DNA of 64,000 nt from Spinacia oleracea (GCF_020520425.1 NC_079487.1:110146141-110210140), one strand, 5' to 3'. Positions 1 through 13,350 are shown, counted from the stretch's first letter. Notes: generated by a model from the letters alone, not told the origin. Program-made: numbers and translations.

Positions 1-169
1 TCCACCAAGACAATATGAATCCCGTATCTCCCTCAACTCTCCTCTTTTCCTCTAGTCTTTCTTAAGGTTTAGTGTTTCCCAATTCAATTGGGAAAGGCAA
101 TACCTAATTCAGATGAATAATTATTGTGGAAAAACAATCATTTGCATCACCACATTTGCCTCGCACATT

Positions 170-412
170 TAAACATGTGACGCAATTGACAGTTCTAAGC
201 TTTAAAATTAGTCATTTGCGTCGCAGAATTATTAATCTGCGACGCAAATGACTCTAAAATGTTCTCAGAGTCATTTGCGTCGCAGATTAGTAATAATGCG
301 ACGCAAAATATTACCTCCTTTGCGTCGCAGAATTACTAATCTGCGACGCAAATGACTCTTTAAGTCACCTGCGTCGCAGATTAGTAATTCTGCGACGCAG
401 AGGAGGTAAAAA
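170..412. repeat. Left subterminal palindromic array of the CACTA element
   Basis: At least four back-to-back palindromic units, each reading roughly GCGTCGCAGA-ATTACTAA-TCTGCGACGC, are separated by short spacers such as AATGACTC. Units alternate in orientation, so neighbouring copies can also pair with each other. These are probably the transposase-binding repeats; this role is inferred from the family. Confidence 0.8.
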
Positions 413-479
413 AAATTCGGAAGTTTTTAATTATTCCTCACCCACGCGTACTGCACCCTAATTTGTCGAAGAACAAAAC

Positions 480-1060
480 AAACAGGCGCAGCTACCTTCA
501 CGACTTCACCCTCATCCTCCATCGATCTTCGATCTTCTTCACCCTCATCCTCCATCGATCTTCTTCACCCTACACCAGGCGCAGCTACATTTAGAGAGAG
601 TTTCGCTGGAACCGTAGGCCATAGCCGCCGCCGCCGCCGCCTCCATTGGAGAATGCCCACTGAATAGGAATCGATCCCTGTCTCCATCAGGTACACTTAC
701 TTACCCTCAATTTCCATCTTCTTCACCCCAATTCTTCAATTGATTCCCTTATTTACTCAATCAGGTACACTTTCATTGAATTTTGTGGTTACTTTTTTGT
801 TTAATTTGAAAGATTTAGGGTTTCTTTTTTTGGGTTTGGGATTTGGTGAGAAATTACGTGAATTAGGTCACTAATTTCCAATAATTTAGAACAATGAGGG
901 GGTGAGTGTGCGTAATATTTTGCTAGGGATTATGAATTTGTTTTTGTTAATTTTGCGCAGATTTTTTTTGTTCTGACATTGTGTTCATTTGAATGTTCTG
1001 TTGCAGTGGTTTGGCTGAATTGAGTCTCGTTTGGGAGTAAGAAGATTTACTCCGATGGTA
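480..1060 (+). other. Transcript-like interior of the CACTA element
   Basis: The stretch has a CT-rich minisatellite (a cttcaccctcatcctcc unit, about 490-570), a (CCG)n run near 628-643, then several GT...AG intron-like intervals and TGTTGCAG at about 1000. It resembles the 5' leader of a plant gene or of an old transposase transcript. No continuous reading frame supports a product. Confidence 0.3.
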
Positions 1061-2087
1061 AGTTTCATTCCTCATGTTTCCAAAATGTATGAGACTATAG
1101 TAAGACTTTGAATTATTGTTGTTTGTTCTTGATTAAGCTATACATTTTGGCTTGCAAATGTTAATCAGCTTGAAGTTGTATGAATTCAGATAGAAGTTTG
1201 TATCTTTCTTCTTTACTTACTGACTTTGAATAACTCTCTTTGTTTCCTTTTTTTCTTCTTCTTAATTTTAGTTTTCATCCGAAATTTGCATAATTTTAGG
1301 TGTCTTTTGGTGAGTTTCTATTGCTTCAACTGTTGTAGGAGCTTACAACTCCAATGTAATACGGGCGAAGTTTATTAAAAGTTTGTAAACTAGAATTATG
1401 AGTTTGTACAGCAGATAAGTATTGTGGTTTGCGTGGGTTTATTTTCTTCAGTTTTTCCATCGCCTTGATGAATTTTGCAGGCACAAACAATTTTTTGAGC
1501 TTGCTGAAACTCTTGGACATTTGTTTTCATGAACTCTTATGTTCATCTGGTTCTTTTTGTAGGATCTTTTACCTGTTTGCTGTTGCTTTTCTGCTGATCT
1601 ACCAGTCACTTTTCCATCTATTTCACCACCTTAGCTGCAATTTTCTTCGATGGAGGTTGTAGGAGTTGAAATTCTCTCTCTGACAGAACTATTAGCCATT
1701 TCTTGGACTGGATTTGGCTGTTGATGAAATGACTCTGCATCATATTGTAGGATTGCATTAAGTGCTTCTTGTACTAACTTTATGGTTGCAGTCTGTTGCA
1801 GTCCAAGTTTCTCTGTCTTTGCAACTTGGTCATCAACTTCCTAGAGATTGTTGTTGTTTTTACTCAGCTCCATATTCAAGTTACTCATCTCATGGCTATT
1901 GTTCCCATCTCCACTTTCTTTTTCATCTGCTTGAATGATATCTTGGGCCTCATTCGTTTATGGTTCACTTAAACTTTTATGTTAAAAGTGTAGTTAGGTT
2001 ATCAACATGTTGGGTGATCTATGGTGAATTTGCCTTTTATTGGGTTGTAACTAAAATATTAAAAAACGAATTATTATTTTTAAAAAA

Positions 2088-2440
2088 AAAGTCATTTGCA
2101 ACGCACATTTAGCTAATGTGCGTGGCAAATGACTTTTTTTTTTCGCCTAAAAGTCATTTGCGTCGCACATTTAGCTAATGTGCGTTGCAAATGACTTTTC
2201 AGGCATGGTGCTGAAAAGTCATTTGCGTCGCACATTTAGCTAATGTGCGTTGCAAATGACTTTTCAGGCATGGTGCTGAAAAGTCATTTGCAACGGACAT
2301 TTGCTAAATGTGCGACGCAAATAAGGTTCATTTGCGTCGCACAAATGTGCGACGCAAATGACTTTTAGTCATTTGCGTCGAGAGCTTTTGCCACGCACGA
2401 TGTGCGACGCAAATGTGCTTAAAAGTGCGATGCAAATGAC
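2088..2440. repeat. Right subterminal palindromic array of the CACTA element
   Basis: Six or so palindromic units use the same GCGTCGC/GCGACGC arms but a different core, ACATTTAGCTAATGT. Two units with the joining sequence TTTTCAGGCATGGTGCTGAA are repeated almost exactly in tandem. Some arms are degraded to GCAACGC. Confidence 0.8.
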
Positions 2441-2459
2441 CCTTTTTCCACTAGTGTAA

Positions 2460-3365
2460 GACTCCTCAATATCCAATTATACATCGCAATTATCAACCCC
2501 TCAGTTCATGGGATCAAAAATTCAGTACACAGATCAAATTGTATACTCCAAAATAAAAAGAAAATATACAATCAGGATTGTTAGAGCTCAAAGGATAGGG
2601 GTTAGCAAATTCGAGATATGTTGGTCTTGGTATAATTTCCTTTTCATTTCTTAATTTCTCCAAGTTTAATCTGATGTTTTTTTTTTTTGAAATTTGGGTC
2701 TTGATTTACAAATTTGATTTAATCATTTTTGTTTTGGTTATTGTGTAAAAGTAATCAGCATATTTTGCACATTGTCAACTTATTGTAGACTAGCTATTAG
2801 TTAAATTAGAAGAAATGTTGAAGGAGCAAGAAAAGAAAGAGGATAGAATTAACCTGGGGAAGGGGATGAGACGAAAAGTACTGGCATTGAAGCCAAAATG
2901 GAGAAGGTAGAGGAAGAAATTAAGAATAGAGTAATGAATAATTAATCAGTTTTTACTTTTTATGAAAAAAAATATTTTTTTTCTAACCCAATGATCCAAC
3001 TTATTTTAACCATGGTAGTTACATTTGACCGGAAAAGTGAGACTAGGTCCTTAATGGTGACAAAAATAAAGCGAGGTCCTAATCGGTGATTTTTGGCAAA
3101 ACTGAGACCCCAATCACGAGGTTAACTCATTTAACAAGTTTGACATAATTATTTCTATGTTTAAAATACAGATGAATTAGTGATGTTTCAATTGAAAGTT
3201 TAAAAGGGAGGTAATCTATCAATGGAAAACAATAAAAGCAACCTTAAGGAGATTTGATCCTCAAAATCTCACCGCCAACAAAAACCTTTCACACTCTTCT
3301 AATCTTCATTTACCATCAATAGATAGATTTAGCACTTTGAGATTTGTTGCAGATTTTAAGTTTTA
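2460..3365. other. AT-rich intergenic stretch, nothing recognised
   Basis: No credible reading frame, RNA gene or paired terminal repeat was found between the CACTA element and the Stowaway element. Short poly-A and poly-T runs are present. Confidence 0.5.
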
Positions 3366-3367
3366 TA

Positions 3368-3633
3368 CTTCCTTCGTTCGGTAAATACCGCATCTTTTGG
3401 TTTTTTACATTATTCACGCTACGACTTTGACCATTTTTTGTGATTTATACGTAAAGAAAATTGAGTCATGTGGGGTCATGTTAGATTCGTATCGATAAAT
3501 TTTCTAAATATCAATTTTTTATAATTTTACTTACTCATAATTTGAGATATTGAGAGTCAAAGTAATGCGTTCGAGAAGTAAAGTGTTAGAGGAATAAAAT
3601 CAACTTTGTGCGATATTTATGGAACGATGGAAG
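3368..3633. mobile_element. Stowaway-type MITE (Tc1/mariner), 266 bp
   Basis: The ends are inverted copies: CTTCCTTCGTTCGGTAAATA at the left and, reversed, CTTCCATCGTTCCATAAATA at the right. They are flanked by TA on both sides (3366-3367, 3634-3635). Length, CTYCCTYCGT-like terminus and TA target site are those of Stowaway elements. Confidence 0.85.
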
Positions 3634-4111
3634 TATTATTATTACGGTTAAGTGGTTAAGACATTATTCAGGTTAGGGGCCTTAAAAGTTATTGGACTCT
3701 GTATTAATGTATTATTGATAATGTACTACTGAACTTAGTGTTAACTTTTTTTATTTTTGGACCCATCACCTGATGATCTAATTCCCTTACCTTCCGTCAT
3801 CAAGTACTTGAAATATACCACCAAACCTAACTAGACACCCCCTTTGCTTACTTCTTTCCCTTTCTTGTTACCAACTTAGGCTTAAAACCTTAAACCATAA
3901 GCTATAACAAAAACTACCAAAAACACTCCCCAACCCCATAGAATTTCCCCTCTTTGTCCCAAATCAAATCAATCATCATTCACAAAATCACAATCAACCC
4001 AAAAAAAACAACCCCATTCCCATTAAAAAAAAAAAAAAAAACATCTCCTTACCCCACCATCGACGTGGCCATAATCCCCCCCTATCCCCACCACAACCCC
4101 CTTACTAACAC

Positions 4112-4215
4112 TATAAACAACCCAACAACGGTCACATGCATTAGTCATATTTGTCAAGCCATTATACTCACACACTCTCATTACTCTCTCTTTTTCTCTC
4201 TCCACCCCTTTAACC
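4112..4215 (+). promoter_or_regulatory. Core promoter of the ATL66-like gene
   Basis: A TATAAAC box at 4112-4118 lies about 120 bp before the start codon. It is followed by a C/T-rich patch (about 4168-4210) of the kind found around plant transcription starts. Placement is inferred from sequence only. Confidence 0.5.
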
Positions 4216-4234
4216 ACCACTACCCACCGCAATC

Positions 4235-4774
4235 ATGACACATCGCCACCTTCTAAGCCACCTCTCTCAGCTCACTACAGAGGAAAACTCTCGCTTATTG
4301 CACTGGCATTACTCTGAGTACGACGATCACAACTTCCAAATCCATGGACAAACACTCTTCTACCTCTTCATCCTTTTCTCCATCATCCTCCTTGTCACCC
4401 TCCTCTTACTCTACGCGCGGTGGTACTTCCGCTTCCGCCACGCTCACCACGCGCACTACCACCATTCCCATCCCAACACATCTCACGCGACACCTCCCAC
4501 CGCCGTATTCAACGGCCTAGATCCGGCGGTGATCCAATCCATGCCGATAATCCTTCATCAACAATCCTCCGTCGGGAGGGAAGACGAGATGGAGTGTTGC
4601 ATTTGTTTGGGTGTTTTCGAAGACGGCGACAAGGTTAAGGTGTTGCCTAAGTGCGACCACCGTTTCCACTCCGATTGTGTGGATCGTTGGCTATGTACTC
4701 AGTCGAGTTGCCCCCTTTGTAGACTCTCTCTCCGAGTCGACCCGCCGGCCGACTCGGTAGTATTAACAGTTTGA
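4235..4774 (+). CDS. ATL66: RING-H2 E3 ubiquitin ligase, ATL66-like
   Basis: The 179-residue protein is encoded by a single exon, as usual for the ATL family. An N-terminal part with HWHYSEYDDHNFQIHGQTL is followed by one hydrophobic segment (about residues 41-63), a His/Pro linker, the GLD motif (NGLDPAVIQSMP, about 93-105) and a C-terminal RING-H2 finger (about 120-163). The finger has the pattern CxxC-x14-CxHxxxHxxC-x10-CPLC, with the Trp of DRWL before the last zinc pair. ATL proteins sit in membranes and pass ubiquitin from an E2 to substrate; the substrate here is unknown. The short residue spacing around the membrane segment and the YDDxNFxIxGxTLF block resemble ATL66/ATL67 from memory. 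The start is the first ATG after a TATA box and pyrimidine-rich leader. Confidence 0.88.
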   Translation: MTHRHLLSHLSQLTTEENSRLLHWHYSEYDDHNFQIHGQTLFYLFILFSIILLVTLLLLYARWYFRFRHAHHAHYHHSHPNTSHATPPTAVFNGLDPAVIQSMPIILHQQSSVGREDEMECCICLGVFEDGDKVKVLPKCDHRFHSDCVDRWLCTQSSCPLCRLSLRVDPPADSVVLTV

Positions 4775-6344
4775 ATTTTTTTTAATTTTTTATAAATATT
4801 TTAATTTGTTTAAAACTAGATCGAGATTTACCCACTTTTATTTTTTTGTGTGGGTTGTAGAGAGGAAGATTAAGAAGCAACCCCCATATCACATAATTGT
4901 GATTCAGCGGATGTTGGATTTTTCTCTTTTTTATATTTTTACTTAGAATATTTTGTAAAATGGGAATAAGTGTGTAAGTTGTACCATCAATTGAGGGTGC
5001 GCGCGTCACATTGAAGACGGATGACGAGCTGTGGTAAATTATTTGGTTGTATATTATGGAGAACCAGAAAATTTCAAGCTCTTTCAAATTGTATGTAGAA
5101 AATCAAGCCTTTGTATTCCCACACCTTGGGATCTCACTATAAATATTGAATTTTAATTTTTTCATCAATCTTGTTGTTTTTGGTACTATGATGCAATTTT
5201 AGAATAAAAAGGTTCTGGGTAAATATTTTTTATTTTATTTTTTTACAGCAATTTGGGTAATTTTGTTAGTTGAAATTCCTAGTTAACAAAATAGATAAGC
5301 TGAAATGCAGATCAAATATCCAGTTATGAAGTGGAGAGGGGTCGCATTTATGAATTGATCTTGAAAGTTGACTTAAACTTAAGACTCAATAACACTAAAT
5401 TCCCAACTCAAAAGTAGTTGTATCTTTGATACTCCACATTCATACGGCTGGATAAAGTATATGATATGACATTTGGATAAATTTGTAGGTAGGAAATTGT
5501 GATCAACTTGTTCAATTGGAAAATGAAATGAGCGAAAATTACTTATTGTATCAAATTCAAGATGCAATCGGGTGCACGTAAGATATTTTAGACATCTTGT
5601 TGATGGGTCATTGGTATTTTGTAAGAATATACGCGAGAGGTAAGCTGTATTAGTTCATGAATCAATTTAGATCGTGTAAAAAAAAAGGTTCAGTTTAGTG
5701 ATAATATTGTGTGCATATTAGCCAAAAGAGTAGTACAAAAATACAAAAAATCGAACTCGTGGCCTATCTTACATAGGCCCAATCTTAATTAAAGGCAAAA
5801 ACTTCATGGGTGCAAATTGCAGTACTGTACTTTTGTACAGTACTGATAGATCTCAATATCTCATACTTGTGTGATACGGAGTATGTTGCATGCCAAATAA
5901 GGAAAACGTTGATGATCATTGTACTAATTAATTTTAACATGCGTGTATCACGCATGTAATCAATCACGTTTGTGCAAATATTATAGGTGTCAGATCTAGT
6001 TTGGTAAGGAAAATGTTTATTAGGTGAAATTTTTAACTCCTGTAAATTTGGTAAAGTGGCAATTACCTTTTCCTTAATCTTTTATTAAAGAAATCTATAC
6101 CTAATTGTGTTGTGTGCACCTTTTTCTTTAAGCTTGTAATGGGCTGCCAAATACACTTGCTAGGACGGGCCTTGCAAGTTGCAACAATGAACAATCCTTT
6201 AGTACACTCTTGGAAGGGGCCGAATCTAACAATCCAGGAATGCGGCCCAATGCACGGCACATAGTAGCAGCCTAGCGGGCTAGGCCACCCAAGGTGTCGT
6301 GTGGCTTGACCTGCCAAATTTTGCAAATGCATCTTACCATCTCA
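4775..6344. other. 3' flank of the ATL gene and intergenic DNA
   Basis: The first 400 bases are AT-rich and probably the 3' UTR (AATAAA at 5203). The rest has no supported gene. A GC-richer patch at about 6140-6320 gives an open frame on the minus strand but no recognisable protein; it may be a scrap of a repeat. Confidence 0.45.
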
Positions 6345-7150
6345 AGGTTGTGACACTTTGTTGTGTCTGACTTCTTGATGTTGTATTAAGGATTATAGAT
6401 TCACGTACGATAATGAGTGCATTGACATCAGATTATGTCCTACTCAGTGGCGGATCTTGACTACTTTTTTTGGGGGGGCCGGATCGGCGGATCGGAAAAA
6501 AAACTCTATTTTGTAAATTTAAGCCGATACGAATACCAAATTTAAACTCTATTATGCATATGTAACACATTATTATTAATTTAGTTAACGTAAAACATTG
6601 TTAATTTATTGTTAAGTGAAACACTTTGTATTAAGGAATTACTCACAATGAGCTCCGTATCTTTCTTTCTATCTCTATTACTCTATATGTTACTCTTTTT
6701 ATCTATCTTCTTGTCTAATTAATGCTCCTTTCTCTCTCTTTTTACTCTTTCTCCCTCATTTTAGTGGCACCTTTATGTCTGAGACCCACCTAAATTTAAC
6801 ACTTTTTCATTATGTAATCAGATATAAATACTCAAATAGTTCCATGTGTTACTGCTGCCAAGTTTTTAGGGAGGTCAGTTACCATGAAGTTGGCCTGTTT
6901 TACTCATTTACTTGTTATTGTGTGATTTGGGCCAAGATTTGAGGGGAGGCCAGGCCCTTACTCGTCAGACAGAAGATCCGCCCCTGGTCCTACTGTACCA
7001 TTAAGCATAGCAATGATCTTAAGGTTGTGCTACTTATGTTGTGTTTGATTTCTTAATGGTGTATTGATGTTTGACTTCTTAATGTCTTACTGTACCATTA
7101 AGCATAGCATGGCAATGAGCGCATTAAGAACAGATTATGTCCTACACCGT
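6345..7150 (+). repeat. Diverged tandem duplication split by a hAT element
   Basis: The stretch 6345-6444 (AAGGTTGTG...TTGTTGTGT...AGATTATGTCCTACT) recurs in altered form at about 7020-7145 (AAGGTTGTG...ATGTTGTGT...AGATTATGTCCTACA). The hAT insertion at 6445 lies between the two copies, at the end of the first copy. Confidence 0.5.
6445..6986. mobile_element. hAT-type non-autonomous element, 542 bp
   Basis: The left end is CAGTGGCGGATCTTGACT and the right end, reversed, is CAGGGGCGGATCTTCTGT. The element is flanked by a perfect 8-bp duplication GTCCTACT (6437-6444 and 6987-6994), the hallmark of hAT insertion. There is no transposase frame inside. Confidence 0.9.
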
Positions 7151-7268
7151 TCTATACAATTATGCATAGCAACACATTCTCTCCAAATCTCTTGCCATAC
7201 TTACCCAATAAAAAAAGTTTTCAATATATGATAATGCTAACATAACAAACATCACCCTCTTTAACACA

Positions 7269-7483
7269 GAGGAAGTCATTTCGGCATGCTGTGATGTGTT
7301 TCAAAACACATCACAGGGGCATTTCTGTAAATAAATTGAATTTCAATAGTACATGTTTTTATCGTAATGGTACATGTTTTTATCGTAATGGTACTCCGTT
7401 TAATGAAATGGTACTTTCTTTTTAATGAATGGTACACAAAATGCCCTGTGATGTACATCACAACATGCCGAAATTCCGCTCCC
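7269..7483. mobile_element. Small Mutator-like MITE with ATTTCGGCATG ends, 215 bp
   Basis: The arms contain ATTTCGGCATGCTGTGATGT at the left and, reversed, ATTTCGGCATGTTGTGATGT at the right. They are flanked by a perfect 10-bp repeat CTTTAACACA (7259-7268 and 7484-7493), which fits the 9-11 bp duplications of Mutator-like elements. The middle holds short repeats of the type GGTACATGTTTTTATCG. A relative lies at 56713-57042. Confidence 0.75.
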
Positions 7484-7545
7484 CTTTAACACATAATGAT
7501 TATTACCTGTGCAAGGTTTTTCTGACATGCCTAGAGGACTACAGG

Positions 7546-8094
7546 CAGTGGCGGCGCCAGTACGGGTTCAGCGGGTTCAACTGAACCCGTACTGGCAAAA
7601 ACAAAAAAGAAATTCGCAAGATTCTGAAATTACGAAATTTCAACCCTATGTACAATTAAGCGCTCAAAAATGATAATAAGGCAAAGCTGGAGCATTGGTT
7701 GGAGCGGAAATAATCTTCCCCATTCATTTTAGTGTGTGTGGTCGTGGGTTCGACTCCCAGCGACATATATTTTCAGACATGGATTTTTTTCCTTTTCTTT
7801 CTTAGTAGCAATAGTTTAATACTCTTAATAAATAATTGTTTTTGTACATTCCTATTACTAAATGTCTTTCTAAATTTGAAAATTAACAATGTTCTAAAAG
7901 AAACTGTATTTTGTTTTTATTCATTATCTTTAAAAAAAAACTTTAATTATTTATCTTATGTACTACAGTATGTATAAAACGTGTTATTTGCACCTAAAAA
8001 ATCAATAAAATATGCTAATGTACGCTCTGGACAAAAAAGATGACTTATGTTTTAATTTCGAACCCTTAACACAAATTTCCTGGTACCGCCACTG
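7546..8094. mobile_element. hAT-type non-autonomous element, 549 bp
   Basis: The ends are CAGTGGCGGCGCCAG and, reversed, CAGTGGCGGTACCAGG, flanked by a perfect 8-bp duplication ACTACAGG (7538-7545 and 8095-8102). Just inside the left end is a strong palindrome (7557-7597) with arms GCCAGTACGGGTTC and GAACCCGTACTGGC. A tRNA-like B box GGTTCGACTCC lies at 7747-7757 without a convincing tRNA fold around it. Confidence 0.9.
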
Positions 8095-8102
8095 ACTACA
8101 GG

Positions 8103-9934
<1,832 letters not shown>

Positions 9935-10977
9935 GGTTCGTGTGAGAACACCCCCTTTATGTGAGAACACAATCTTATGTGAGAACAAATTTTGGCCTTT
10001 GGATCTTTTCTAATCTAACAGCTGAAAATAAAGGGATTAGTAATGGCATTTCTGTAAATTTGTTGAAAATATACCCATCCATCTCCTTCCTTTTTCACGC
10101 TTATTTTTTTCTCTCTCTAACCTCTGGTTTCTCTCTCTTCTCTCTCTCTCTCTCTCTCTTCCCTCTCTTCAATCTCCCGCCATTAAAGAACCTCAATCAT
10201 AGCTTCAATTTTGCCTCATAATTCTATGCGATTTCAATTATATTCTTGAATACATTCATCTAATTTATTGTTTAAAGGTATGATATCAATTTTTGTTTAA
10301 TTTTTCAATTATTATTGTCATAATTACGTGATTACTTTTTGATTTTTGGATCTGTTTTTGATTACCAAATTACCTATGATTATGTGATTATTCGATATTT
10401 TTTTATTTTTGTTTTTTATTATCGAATTGCTATTTTTTGTTTTTGACCTGCTTTATTTTTGAATTTTGGACTTTTTTTTGTTTTGGTTGAATTTAATAAT
10501 GCTTATTTGTATTTTAAGTTCTGTATTCATATTCGGATTCAATCATGTGTGTTTTCATGCTTTTTAATTTCAGATGGATCATTGTTCTTTTTGTTTGATC
10601 AATGGCATCGGAAATTCATCATAGTCCGATTTCATCATTGACCGAATCTAGTGAGTTTTCTTATTATTTTGTATGATGTTTGATGTTCTGAAATATTGTT
10701 TTAATTGTTCTGACTTATAGTTGTTTTTGTTCTGAATAATTGCTTCTGGTGTTCTGCACTGTTGTTTCTAGTTTTCTGAAATATTGTTTCCGATGTTCTG
10801 AATGATTGCCTTTCATGTTTTGATTTTTCATCCACATGTTCTATGTGAATATTATACATGTTATGAATTGTTTATTTATTTATTTATTCTTTTCTAGATT
10901 TTTTTGTGACTAATGAACAATATGCAAGTTGTTCTAATTCAAATGTGGTTGTTACTTCTGAAAGAATTCCTACATGA

Positions 10978-11618
10978 AGTCATGGAGGAGCGAGCAAATG
11001 GATTCTATGATGCTTTGATGAGTTAAAACCTGTTGTAGGGATGAAATTTATGAATCTCAAAGAGGACTTTTATTTTATAAGGCATATTCAAAAGCTGTTG
11101 ATTTTTTTATGAGGAAATATACTGCTACGAAAAGGAAGTCACTAGACGTTATTTATTTTCAGTATTGTTTATGCAACAAGGTTGGTTTCAAGGCGAAAGC
11201 AATGGTTAAGGTTGGAGGCATGTCCAATGTTAAAGAAGGGGAAGGTAATGAAAACAAAGTACTTATAACTAGAAGAAAGCTAGTTACTCATGTTGGTTGC
11301 AATACTTGGACGATTATGAAGTATAAAATTGAAGATTATTATGTGGTGACTGAATTCAGAGAGGCACGTGTTCATCCTATTTACACCTTGGGATATCTAA
11401 AATTTCAGAAAGCGGATAGGGAGATGAATATTTTTCATAAGAAGATGATTGTTGATAATTCAAAGGTGAACATTGGTCCAGTTAAGTGTTTTAGATTGAT
11501 TAAGAAATTAGTTGGATCATATGATAATGTGGGTGCATCTAAGCAAGATTTCAAAAACTTTCCCAGAGATTTAAAGGCTTACATTTGGAACGAGTATTTG
11601 TACTTTGATTCAATTTAG
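10978..11618 (+). pseudogene. FAR1-type DNA-binding domain fragment (FHY3/FAR1 family), broken
   Basis: Coding similarity starts near 11030 (VGMKFMNLKEDF) and continues in another frame as a 169-residue frame from 11109 (MRKYTATKRKSLDVIYFQYC). The frame change before 11109 and the stop in the segment upstream of it show it is broken. Seen in order: the FAR1 N-terminal block with Cys residues of YFQYCLC, the TWTIMKYK-type strand, a decayed HxH region, and the IGPVKCFRLIKKLVGSYDNV block that links the domain to the MULE-type core in FAR1-related proteins. The catalytic MULE core and SWIM finger are absent after the stop at 11616-11618. Whether it is the remnant of this element's own transposase or a captured FRS gene cannot be told. 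Confidence 0.65.
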
Positions 11619-13147
11619 TTCTTAATTTTCTGTGTTTTTTTGAATTCGGTCTTATTTTACAAAATTATATTGACTGAAAATCAAACATGTATTTGCGAAT
11701 TCATATTATGCTACATTCGAAAATTTGTAAATTGTTTGAACATCTTCGTGTTTTTTCATGCCTTTAAATCTCATATCGGCCAATATTCTATTTGATTGTG
11801 CTATGGAATCATAAGTTTTTCATGGTTCGCTATCATCAATCACTGTATCTGGTGAGTTTTCTTATTAATGTTCCGAATAATTGTTCCTTTTGTTATGAAT
11901 AATTGTTTTAAATGTTCTGACTAATTGATGTATTTGTTCTGAACTACAATGAAATTGACAATGTTGATGTTCTAAATTATTGCTTCTGATGTTTTAAACT
12001 TCTATTCATATGTTCTATGTTATTGCTATACATGTTATGAGTTGTTTTATGATCTTCTGTAAATTCCATTATGCATAGGATATGAGGAGCTTGGTTATTG
12101 TGATATCCGAAATTGCCAGTAAAAGATAAGTGAACTTGTATATATGTTGTAACTTTTTATAACATGATTTGAATATGTAGATTACTGTTTTATTTTTTCA
12201 TGTTCTGGATAAATGTTTATCGTGTTCTAAAAAATGTACAACATGTTCTAGGAAACTCTGCAATGTGTTCTAAACAATATACATCATGTTCTAAAAACTG
12301 TACAGCATGTTCTAATTTGTGTAGCACTTTTATTATTATTTTTAGTTGTCTTGACACTAAATCCTTTTTGTTATTTTCAGGAATTTGTCATAGACTCGGT
12401 TTCTTCAGACAATATGTGATTTCAGTATTTTTCATGCAACTAGAGTTGATGATTTAATTGTTACATTTTTTTAACTTTAATTTTGAAGAATTGTCTAACC
12501 GTGTACTCTTTGTTACATCATTTTTTATATCTTGTTTTTAGTGCTACATTTTAGTTATCGTTATGGATGGACATAGTGTTACGTTTCGAATTATGTAAAT
12601 TTTATATCTTTTATTCTAAATGTATTTTGGTTTGTTGACCATGTTCTAAAATGAAACACCTTTTGTTCTACATATTGTTGATCATGTTCTAAATTTTTAC
12701 ATCTTTTGTTCTACATAGAAAAACAAAATATAGTTTTTTTTTACCGGTCTTTTGAACATGGTTTAGCTAGTAGGTTTGCGAAGTATTTGACTTCTTTTTT
12801 AATAGATTCATTAGCATATCAAATCAAAAGTTTATTTGTGAAACTTTAAAACAAGGTTAAATCTTCAAGCAAATGAATGTATTACAAGTTGATCAAAACC
12901 ATCCAAGATACAAATTGTCGGTTTACTAATTTTACGAATTCATCACAAAGTATGTACAAGAATTCAACAATTGATGCTAAAGAATACGATCCCGTCAAAA
13001 TTGATTCGTTTTTGCCCATTTCCTTGACTTTGAAATCAAAACATGATGTTCATCATTTTCCTCATGCGCCAATATCTTCCCACAATACTCAATTTCTTCA
13101 TTTCCTGAAACTAAAATGAATTAAATTTTGAAGATTAGAAACAATAA

Positions 13148-13350
13148 AATAACATATGTTCTAAATTTACATAGAATATGTTCTAAATTTACATAGCATA
13201 AGTTCTAAAATTAGATAGAAATGTTCTGAATTTACAAAGTAGATGTTCTGAATTCACAGACTAAATGTTCTGAATTCACAAAGTAAATGTTCTGAATTCA
13301 CATAGTAGATGTTCTGAATTCACAAAGTAGATGTTTTGAATTCTCAGATT
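13148..13350 (+). repeat. Tandem array, about 22-bp unit ATGTTCTGAATTCACAAAGT
   Basis: About nine units start ATGTTCTRAATT and end CACAAAGTA or CATAGTAG. The period is 20-24 bp and neighbouring units differ by a few bases. Confidence 0.8.

Larger units (their letters stand above)
121..2456. mobile_element. CACTA (En/Spm-type) DNA transposon, non-autonomous, 2.3 kb
   Basis: The right end, read on the minus strand, begins CACTAGTGGAAAAAGGGTCA, a classic CACTA terminus. The left end at 121 aligns base for base with it but has decayed (TTATTGTGGAAAAAC, then TCATTTGCATC). Both ends are flanked by the 3-bp direct repeat TAA (118-120 and 2457-2459), the duplication length known for CACTA elements. 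Inside each end lies an array of palindromic GCGTCGC/GCGACGC units, as expected for the subterminal transposase-binding repeats of this superfamily. No transposase reading frame is visible, so it must have moved in trans. The middle (about 480-2000) is ordinary-looking AT-rich DNA with a CCG run and possible intron-like stretches. Confidence 0.85.

Noticed and set aside
4023-4232. Frames on both strands upstream of the ATL gene
   Set aside because: They are products of the CA-rich leader; no motif and no start context.
6063-6332. 89-residue minus-strand frame in a GC-richer patch
   Set aside because: No known motif, no promoter or splice context; probably part of a repeat.
7735-7765. tRNA gene suggested by GGTTCGACTCC
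   Set aside because: Only the B box is convincing; no acceptor stem pairing or A box at the right distance was found.
13148-13350. CRISPR-like array of short repeats
   Set aside because: Units are contiguous and diverged with no unique spacers, and the DNA is plant nuclear; it is a tandem array inside a transposon.
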